The notes beneath the pieces were generated by a model that was not told where the DNA came from, ran no database searches, and worked only from the letters and a program-made list of their open reading frames with translations. Below, piece after piece: positions 1-4,506 of a DNA stretch of 5,570 bases. The DNA lies in contig JAEYRC010000367.1 in NCBI GenBank assembly GCA_023409675.1, forward strand, positions 1 through 5,570. The letters are read 5' to 3'. Origin of the DNA: Bacteroidota bacterium. Lineage in GTDB: Bacteria > Bacteroidota > Bacteroidia > Chitinophagales > Chitinophagaceae. The position numbers and the translations under genes are program-made. The stretch's first letter is position 1. Each line of letters starts with the position of its first letter.

Positions 1-753
1 CCCAACACCCGTGGAGGTCACCGCGCCTATTTCGTTATCAACATACAGTCCGGCCCCGATAATGGGTGAATCCCCTACCCGTCCATGCAGTTTAAAAGCC
101 ATCCCGCTGGTGGTACAGGCGCCTCCGAAATTGCCCTGCGCATCCATGGCGATCATACCAATGGTATCATGATTTTCCGGTCCGCCCGGCATGGGAGGTT
201 GTCTGCGGTTGGTTTTGTTTTCAATATTGATCACCGGTTCATACTTCGATTCTTTCAGCCATTCCTTCCAGGCCCGCTCACTTTCCGGTGTCAGCAGATT
301 GGTTTTTTGGAAGCCGTTCTCCAGGGCAAACTGAAGTGCCCCTTCCCCGGCCAGCATAACATGCGGGGTTTTTTCCATCACCATCCGTGCAACGGAGATA
401 GGATGCAGGATATGTTCCAGAAACATGACCGCACCACAATTGTACTGGTCATCCATTATGCAGGCATCGAGGGTCACCCGCCCTTCACGATCGGGCAGTC
501 CGCCATAGCCCACACTCGAATTTCCCGGATCCGCTTCCGTGATCTTCACCCCCGCTTCAACGGCATCCAGCGCACGGCCGGCATTGTTCAGCACTTTCCA
601 GGCTTCCTCATTGGCTTCCAGGCCGAAATCCCAGGTTGACAATACCAGCGGACTATCTTTCACCGCGGCCTGCGCTTCGGGCAACATGCCGTAGCCAAGT
701 ACACCGGCTCCGCTTAATAGAGACTGGCGGATAAATTTTCTTCTGTTACTCAT
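1..753 (-). CDS. N4-(beta-N-acetylglucosaminyl)-L-asparaginase (aspartylglucosaminidase), N-terminal 251 codons; continues past left edge
   Basis: Ntn-hydrolase that cleaves the GlcNAc-Asn bond of N-linked glycoasparagines, releasing aspartate and the amino sugar. The frame starts at ATG 753-751 and is open to base 1, giving 251 of the roughly 330-340 residues usual for the family; the end lies outside the window. The N-terminus SNRRKFIRQSLLSGAGVLGY is a twin-arginine export signal followed by a short hydrophobic stretch and AQA at about residues 32-34, so the enzyme is probably exported folded. The autoprocessing site is visible as HDTIG with the expected catalytic Thr197, and the substrate-binding loop is RVGDSP with Arg225 and Asp228. 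GNSSVGYGGLPDREG (77-91) and DNEIGAVTSTGVG (239-251) are also typical. The start lies 18 bp after the upstream NTF2-like gene on the same strand, so the two are probably cotranscribed; only a weak purine-rich RBS (AGAAG) is seen. The family call is secure. Plain isoaspartyl peptidase is the nearest alternative. Confidence 0.93.
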   Translation of the reverse strand, partial: MSNRRKFIRQSLLSGAGVLGYGMLPEAQAAVKDSPLVLSTWDFGLEANEEAWKVLNNAGRALDAVEAGVKITEADPGNSSVGYGGLPDREGRVTLDACIMDDQYNCGAVMFLEHILHPISVARMVMEKTPHVMLAGEGALQFALENGFQKTNLLTPESERAWKEWLKESKYEPVINIENKTNRRQPPMPGGPENHDTIGMIAMDAQGNFGGACTTSGMAFKLHGRVGDSPIIGAGLYVDNEIGAVTSTGVG

Positions 754-771
754 ATTAATGCACTTCTGCTT

Positions 772-1284
772 TTATTTTGTATAGTGTCTCTTCATGAAAA
801 GCTGCAGCCCCTGGCGGGCGTTTTTCCGTAATTTCGATCTGAACAAACTGGTCAGTCCAAGTATCCATCCCTTCAAACCAAAAGCCTGGCGGGTCCAGCG
901 GTACAGGTTAAACGCATCGGTTTGCTCCAAAATAAGTCCATCCTGAATTTTCATATGCGACCGAACCCGGTTGATCACTTTTCTGCCCGTGGCGGAAAAA
1001 ATGTATTCCGCTTTCCAGTCGGTGGTGCAGTAATAAAATTCGGTTCCTCCCGCTCCGGTTTCCGGATCCGGATCAACATTCATTTGTTCAACAGTTAAAG
1101 AAAAATCTTTCGAGCGGGTACAGAGCATATGCCACATCGCCCGCACTTCATTTCCCTGCAGATTTTCAAAAACCGGATCATAAAAAACGATGTCATCAGC
1201 ATATTGTTGCTGCATGGTTTTCCAGTCGAGCTGCTGAAAGGCATCAAAGAATTGTTTCACCGGTAGTTGTGCTGCATGTGTCAT
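772..1284 (-). CDS. NTF2-like / SnoaL-like family protein
   Basis: A 170-residue protein with the pattern of the NTF2-like cone fold. An N-terminal helix (VKQFFDAFQQLDWKTMQQQY, about 9-28) is followed by DDIVFYDPVFENLQG (30-44), the typical ADDIVFxDPVFG-like strand with its conserved D-P. Central strands FSLTVEQM, GTEFYYCTTDWKAEYIFSATG and VINRVRSHMKIQDGLILEQTDAFNLYRW follow, where most family members line the pocket. Such proteins include polyketide cyclases, isomerases and many unassigned ligand binders, so the substrate cannot be told. The last 35 or so residues are strongly basic (RSKLRKNARQ, KRHYTK) and extend beyond the usual 110-140-residue domain. No signal peptide is seen, so it is likely cytoplasmic. 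It is first in a probable two-gene unit with the asparaginase gene. ATG 1284-1282 is taken as the start because the domain begins directly after it. Confidence 0.82.
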   Translation of the reverse strand: MTHAAQLPVKQFFDAFQQLDWKTMQQQYADDIVFYDPVFENLQGNEVRAMWHMLCTRSKDFSLTVEQMNVDPDPETGAGGTEFYYCTTDWKAEYIFSATGRKVINRVRSHMKIQDGLILEQTDAFNLYRWTRQAFGLKGWILGLTSLFRSKLRKNARQGLQLFMKRHYTK

Positions 1285-1538
1285 AAGCTGTTCAATATCC
1301 TAAAGGGATATACGAAGAACTAAAATACCATCTTTTCGCCTGCTAATGTAAAAATGCTGTTGCTATTTCCATTTAACCTGAAATTGACGAATATTTTTCT
1401 GAATAAAAATTACTGCATCGCGATGATAGAATTCCATTTTCCTCATGCATACGGAATTTATTTATACCTTGTTTTACCCCTCATGGCCAATTGTTTGTTA
1501 TTTTCGTCTCTCCATATAATTTACAAATGCACTCCAAT
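1285..1538. promoter_or_regulatory. Divergent intergenic region between the NTF2-like gene and nagB
   Basis: About 250 AT-rich bases between two divergent starts, so it should hold both promoters. For the plus-strand nagB gene, TTTG at 1494-1497, 19 bp later TAATTTAC at 1517-1524, is a partial match to the Bacteroidota consensus (TTTG, 19-21 bp, TAnnTTTG) and would place transcription just before the ATG at 1539. For the minus-strand gene, TATTTTAG read from 1327 to 1320 matches seven of eight positions of the -7 box, but no good -33 box is seen. A 62-codon reading frame at 1354-1542 overlaps the nagB start and looks like chance. Promoter calls here are tentative. Confidence 0.35.
1295..1311. 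repeat. Short perfect inverted repeat 10 bp upstream of the NTF2-like start
   Basis: ATATCC (1295-1300), a 5-base spacer TAAAG, and GGATAT (1306-1311) form a perfect 6+6 inverted repeat. It lies between the possible -7 box and the ATG at 1284, so it could be an operator half-site pair or a small 5' leader hairpin. It is short enough to be chance. Confidence 0.3.
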
Positions 1539-2084
1539 ATGAACATGGTAGACTCTTTCGAAAAAATTCCCGTCAAAATTTTTGCTGATCTAAAAGAAGG
1601 TTCCTTATTCGTTGCCCATGAAATCGCTTCCCTAATCCGCGAAAAGCAGCAAAAGAATGAACCCTGTGTGCTTGGCCTGGCTACCGGTTCCACACCCAAA
1701 ACCTTATACAGTGAACTGGTACGCATGCACCGGCAGGAAGGGCTGAGTTTCGCGAATGTGATCACCTTCAACCTCGACGAATATTATCCTATTGATAAGG
1801 ACGCCATACAGAGCTATAACCGCTTTATGCAGGTACAACTCTTTGATCATGTTGATATAGATCCCGCGAACATCCATATCCCCGACGGCGAAACGGAGAA
1901 GGACACTATGAAACACTACTGCCTGCAATATGAGCAAATGATCGAAGACGCGGGTGGTATCGACCTGCAGATCCTCGGCATCGGCAACAACGGGCATATC
2001 GGGTTTAATGAACCGGGTTCCAGTATCAATTCAAAAACGCGACTGACGGCGTTGGATAATTCCACGCGCATCGCGAACAGCTAG
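1539..2084 (+). CDS. nagB: N-terminal fragment of glucosamine-6-phosphate deaminase (ends at the premature TAG)
   Basis: The part upstream of the internal stop encodes 181 residues. It holds the phosphate-binding loop, Asp80 (catalytic Asp72 in E. coli NagB) and the His153/Glu158 catalytic motif. The residue aligned with E. coli Asp141 is Asn151, as I recall for other non-enteric NagB proteins. The fragment stops before the last helix-strand units of the Rossmann-like fold (from residue 182), so it would probably not fold into an active enzyme alone. An upstream TTG at 1491 and an ATG at 1527 could extend the frame, but the added residues do not look like the family. Confidence 0.6.
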   Translation: MNMVDSFEKIPVKIFADLKEGSLFVAHEIASLIREKQQKNEPCVLGLATGSTPKTLYSELVRMHRQEGLSFANVITFNLDEYYPIDKDAIQSYNRFMQVQLFDHVDIDPANIHIPDGETEKDTMKHYCLQYEQMIEDAGGIDLQILGIGNNGHIGFNEPGSSINSKTRLTALDNSTRIANS

Positions 2085-2126
2085 GAATTCGCCAATATTT
2101 CACAGGTTCCGCGCCTGGCCATCACT

Positions 2127-3455
2127 ATGGGCATCAGCACCATTCTCAAAGCCCGGAAAATTCTGCTCATGGCCTGGGGACAGGGCAAGGCATCAGTCAT
2201 TCAAAAAGCGGTGGAAGAAAATCAGACCGAGCAAATTCCCGCTTCGCTGTTGCAGCAGCATGGCGACTGCCTATTTGTAACCGATGATGCTGCGGCTGGT
2301 GAACTTACCCGGTTTAAATCGCCCTGGCTGACCGGCGATTGCGACTGGACACCCAAGATCATTAAAAAGGCGGTGGTAAATACCGCGCTTAAATTAAAAA
2401 AGCCCGTACTCAGCTTAACCAATAGCGATTATAAGGATTCCGGCTTGGGTGACCTGCTCGTTGAAAAAGGCGACGCCTATGAGATCAACCTGCAGGTATA
2501 TTATATGCTGCGTGATAGCATCACCGGGTGGCCCGGTGGAAAACCCAATGTAAGCCTGCCCAATCATCCTGAGCGCTCGGAGCCTTATCCTAAGCGCTGC
2601 CTGATCTTTTCCCCGCATCCCGATGATGATATCATTTCGATGGGCGGAACCTTTCAGCGCCTGCACGACCAGGGCCATGATGTACACGTAGCCTATCAGA
2701 CCTCCGGCAATATTGCGGTAACCGATGAGTTTGTAACGCGCTTTCTGGATTTTACCGTGGGTTTTGAAAACATGTTTCAGATCGACAGCAGCCGCTCAAC
2801 AGAAATTCTGGAAAGTGCGGAAGCCTTCCTGAACCAGAAAAAGACCAACCAGATGGATACTCCGGAGATCAGGGCCATCAAAGGACTGATTCGCCGTTGC
2901 GAGGCAAAGGCCACCTGTCGATATGTGGGAATTCCCGATGAGAACAGTCATTTTATGAACCTGCCCTTCTACGAAACCGGTACGATCGAGAAAAACCCGA
3001 TGGGTGAAGAAGACGTGCAGATCACGATGGAGTTACTGCGCCGGCTGAAGCCGCATCAGGTTTATTGTGCCGGTGATTTGGCCGATCCGCATGGAACGCA
3101 TAAGGTTTGCCTGGATATCATCTTCGAGTCTATGCGTCGCCTGCGCGATTCCGGTGAAGAGTGGGTAAAAGATTGCTGGATATGGCTGTATAAAGGCGCC
3201 TGGCAGGAATGGGATATCAGTGAAATTGAGATGGCGATACCGATGAGTCCCGATCAGGTATTGAAAAAGCGCTATGGTATTTTCATACACCAGTCGCAAA
3301 AAGATATGGTACCCTTCCAGGGTTCCGACAGCCGCGAGTTCTGGCAGCGTGCGGAAGACCGCAATGCCGCTACGGCGAATTTATTCGCGCAACTGGGGCT
3401 AACGAAATACGCGGCCATTGAAGCGTTTGTACGCTGGCCGCTGGAGCAATTGTAG
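2127..3455 (+). CDS. C-terminal fragment: end of the deaminase domain plus PIG-L-like deacetylase domain
   Basis: 442 codons remain open downstream of the internal stop if translation could restart at ATG 2127. That ATG is the conserved Met of the internal NagB strand AITMGIS, not a natural gene start, and no RBS precedes it. The fragment starts with the C-terminal part of the deaminase (MGISTILKARKILLMAWGQG, then HGDCLFVTDDAAAGELT). A linker leads to the PIG-L/LmbE-like zinc hydrolase fold: CLIFSPHPDDDIISMGG at about 158-174 and DLADPHGTHKVCLDII at 317-332. The PIG-L family includes GlcNAc-PI and GlcNAc-bacillithiol-type deacetylases, so an amino-sugar deacetylase role beside the deaminase is plausible, though I know of no proof for this fusion. 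Restarted translation is speculative. Confidence 0.6.
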   Translation: MGISTILKARKILLMAWGQGKASVIQKAVEENQTEQIPASLLQQHGDCLFVTDDAAAGELTRFKSPWLTGDCDWTPKIIKKAVVNTALKLKKPVLSLTNSDYKDSGLGDLLVEKGDAYEINLQVYYMLRDSITGWPGGKPNVSLPNHPERSEPYPKRCLIFSPHPDDDIISMGGTFQRLHDQGHDVHVAYQTSGNIAVTDEFVTRFLDFTVGFENMFQIDSSRSTEILESAEAFLNQKKTNQMDTPEIRAIKGLIRRCEAKATCRYVGIPDENSHFMNLPFYETGTIEKNPMGEEDVQITMELLRRLKPHQVYCAGDLADPHGTHKVCLDIIFESMRRLRDSGEEWVKDCWIWLYKGAWQEWDISEIEMAIPMSPDQVLKKRYGIFIHQSQKDMVPFQGSDSREFWQRAEDRNAATANLFAQLGLTKYAAIEAFVRWPLEQL

Positions 3456-3491
3456 AGAGGAAGAAATAATCTGTTCCAACGGATCAATAAA

Positions 3492-3523
3492 TTTGGCTGA
3501 AAAACGAAATCACCCTATTTTTG
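3492..3523 (+). promoter_or_regulatory. Bacteroidota-type promoter of the tRNA-Arg gene
   Basis: TTTG at 3492-3495, a 20-bp spacer, and TATTTTTG at 3516-3523 match the Bacteroidota housekeeping consensus (TTTG, 19-21 bp, TAnnTTTG) at every defined position. Transcription would begin around 3528-3531, leaving a leader of under about 12 nt before the tRNA at 3539, a sensible distance for a stable RNA gene. This is the best promoter in the window. Confidence 0.8.
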
Positions 3524-3538
3524 CACTCCTCAAATAAT

Positions 3539-3612
3539 GGCCCCGTAGCTCAATTGAATAGAGCATTTGACTACGGATCAAAAGGTTTCAGGTTTGAATC
3601 CTGACGGGGTCA
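3539..3612 (+). tRNA. tRNA-Arg (anticodon ACG)
   Basis: A complete 74-nt cloverleaf folds by hand. The acceptor GGCCCCG pairs with CGGGGTC (one G-U pair at 2-71), with discriminator A73. The D stem is GCTC/GAGC, the anticodon stem TTTGA/TCAAA with loop CTACGGA, and the T stem TCAGG/CCTGA with loop TTTGAAT. Anticodon ACG (3573-3575), read as ICG after deamination, decodes CGU/CGC/CGA. The arginine identity elements A20 (3558), C35, G36 and A73 are all present. CCA is not encoded (CTC follows A73), so it must be added by the nucleotidyltransferase. Unusually, position 19 is A (3557) and position 56 is T (3595), replacing the near-invariant G19-C56 tertiary pair by a complementary A-U. Position 15 is A and 48 is T, also complementary. 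The gene has its own promoter and terminator and looks functional. Confidence 0.95.
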
Positions 3613-3613
3613 C

Positions 3614-3966
3614 TCAACAGGACAAGGCGGATTTTTTCCTCTTGTCCTGTTTTTTTTGTCGGTTGAAACCGGCGTCCAGTCTGAATATCAGCGAAATGGC
3701 TTCATTCAATCGGGCGGTTTGATAATGAAACCATCAAATTTTAATTTTTCGGGATATATCGAACCAATTATTTCCCTTTTTTTAACGATATCGCCCTGCC
3801 TATACAGGTTTTAGAGATTTACCATGCTTTTCATATCGGTATTCAATAATCCCTCCAGGTCCACTAATTTTTCTTTCGAACCGACCTGTTTAGCCAGCAG
3901 CTTTTAAATCTTATCAGTATAGTCAACTTTCATTGTTTTATAGTCTTCAGCGAATATTATGACGTT
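3614..3966 (-). pseudogene. Decayed C-terminal end of a serine-recombinase-like protein
   Basis: The minus strand reads IFAEDYKTMKVDYTDKI, stop (3904-3906), KLLAKQVGSKEKLVDLEG...MKSMVNL, stop (3811-3813), then NLYRQGDIVKKREIIGSI and YPEKLKFDGF. A one-base shift near 3709-3726 then restores TARLNEAISLIFRLDAGF and NRQKKQDKRKKSALSC, ending at TGA 3616-3614. The order of a Lys-rich coiled segment, a G(D/S)xxKKxxIxGSIxPEKLxFDG motif and (T)ARLNEAI matches, from memory, the C-terminal end of large serine recombinases of Bacteroidota mobile elements. Only about 115 residues of an expected 500 or so remain: the N-terminal catalytic serine domain and zinc-ribbon part are absent. Two nonsense codons and one frameshift mean it is dead. 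Its stop lies 1 nt from the 3' end of tRNA-Arg on the opposite strand. Family assignment is fairly confident; no database search was possible. Confidence 0.68.
3616..3657 (+). terminator. Intrinsic terminator of tRNA-Arg
   Basis: AACAGGACAAG (3616-3626) and CTTGTCCTGTT (3641-3651) are a perfect 11-bp inverted repeat around a 14-nt loop, followed by a run of seven T (3651-3657). A further GGA/TCC pairing inside the loop is possible. It starts 4 nt after the tRNA discriminator base, so it would end the tRNA transcript in the plus direction. There is no T-run on the other strand. The same bases encode the last codons of the recombinase relic on the minus strand. Confidence 0.85.
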
Positions 3967-4017
3967 TCATTTTCTCGGAATGAGATGTGAGCCGAATATA
4001 ACTTCTCCCCAAACAAA

Positions 4018-4452
4018 CTAAATATCAATATATTGACAATGCTTTTTTAAATGACGCTTACCCTGCTTGCTGGTAATAAAGAGGTTCTTCAAAAAAAATT
4101 GCAGATCAAATTGAAATATTCCAAACTCATGGCAAAACTTATGGGCGATATCAAACATTTGCCGGCCATTGGGTTTTGCAATTAGGTCTGCCTTTGTTTT
4201 ATGAATGCACTTCGTCGACCAGTTGCAGTTTTGTCGATAGTATCACCAACACATAGCCATATTATTGCATCTGTGCTAAGGTTGCTTTTTACGCAGTACA
4301 GGCCAGATTTCCCCGGTCCCCTGGCACGCAATGGCCGTGATCATATCGACAGAAAAAGGGGTGGATAGGAAAGCAGCAGCAATTTGTTTAATGAATTGTT
4401 GCTTGAACCAAGTGATATCATCTTTGTTGGAAAAATAAAATCTGCATATAGG
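4018..4452 (-). pseudogene. Decayed gene for a possible lysozyme-like/phage-associated protein
   Basis: A single protein is recoverable from two minus-strand frames. Frame one gives DDITWFKQQFIKQIAAAF and LSTPFSVDMITAIACQGTGE, then IWPVLRKK. A shift in the A-run near 4285-4290 leads to NLSTDAIIWLCVGDTIDKTA and TGRRSAF. A second shift in the A-run near 4197-4203 returns to frame one with KTKADLIAKPNGRQMFDIAH, then KFCHEFGIFQFDLQFFLKN, and stops at TAG 4020-4018. Read unshifted, frame one has TAG at 4278-4276. The segments TPF-VDM-TAIACQ-TGEIW, LCVGDT-D, AF-KTKADL and KFCH-FGIFQ-DLQFF resemble an uncharacterised family I recall with a lysozyme-like or muramidase flavour. In those proteins 20-30 residues separate the IAR/H and KFCH parts, so an internal deletion is likely here. 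Function is only suggested; the fact that it is a broken gene is well supported. The region lies between the recombinase relic and the T9SS gene. Confidence 0.55.
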
Positions 4453-4476
4453 GTATGATTTTCAAAAAGTCTGTTG

Positions 4477-4489
4477 CTGACTGCGTCAG
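4477..4489 (-). other. Small hairpin downstream of the T9SS gene, possible weak terminator
   Basis: CTGAC (4477-4481), TGC and GTCAG (4485-4489) form a perfect 5-bp hairpin with a 3-nt loop, 18 nt past the stop codon of the minus-strand gene ending at 4507. On that strand a run of five T follows at 4467-4463, about 9 nt beyond the stem. The T-run is too far away for a classical terminator, so the role is uncertain. Confidence 0.25.
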
Positions 4490-4506
4490 ATCCTTCGTCA
4501 CGCTAT

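Larger units (their letters stand above)
1539..3455 (+). pseudogene. nagB: Glucosamine-6-phosphate deaminase fused to a PIG-L domain, broken by an in-frame TAG at codon 182
   Basis: NagB converts glucosamine-6-phosphate to fructose-6-phosphate and ammonia, the last step of GlcNAc use. In Bacteroidota the protein often carries a C-terminal PIG-L/LmbE-like domain, and the full frame here (638 codons plus stop, counting the internal TAG) fits that long form. The deaminase domain spans about residues 1-290: phosphate loop LGLATGSTPK (45-54), FNLDEYY with Asp80, GIGNNGHIGFNEPGSS with His153 and Glu158, then MGISTILKARKILLMAWGQG (197-216). The PIG-L domain spans about 350-638 with metal motif HPDDD (360-364) and a second histidine motif HGTH (518-521). 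TAG at 2082-2084 interrupts the deaminase domain; reading straight through gives EFANISQVPRLAIT, then MGIS, in the same frame, so no indel is involved. The same gene ends in TAG at 3453-3455, which argues against recoding. ATG 1539 is preferred; 1545 is possible, and no clear RBS is seen. It is either a recent pseudogene or a base error. Confidence 0.85.

Noticed and set aside
85..639. Plus-strand open frame of 184 codons
   Set aside because: It is the antisense shadow of the glycosylasparaginase, whose minus-strand frame has a full set of family motifs; the plus-strand translation resembles nothing known.
1354..1542. 62-codon plus-strand frame in the intergenic region
   Set aside because: Its product is low-complexity and hydrophobic, no RBS is seen, and it overlaps the likely nagB promoter and start; probably chance in AT-rich DNA.
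2082..2084. TAG read as a recoded amino acid (amber suppression or pyrrolysine)
   Set aside because: The same gene ends in TAG at 3453-3455, no recoding hairpin was recognised after the codon, and pyrrolysine use is not known to me in this group. A mutation or base error is simpler.
2084..2090. GGAATTC (EcoRI site) directly after the premature stop, suggesting a cloning scar
   Set aside because: The bases fit the conserved reading frame (Glu-Phe) and no vector sequence is present; a 6-bp site is expected by chance.
3456..3490. Possible terminator after the deaminase gene
   Set aside because: No inverted repeat with a T-run was found between the stop at 3455 and the tRNA promoter.
3955..4017. 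Further coding relic joining the recombinase and lysozyme-like remnants
   Set aside because: Short peptide stretches can be read on the minus strand, but none could be tied to either family; only a weak 5-bp inverted repeat around 3967-3983 is seen.
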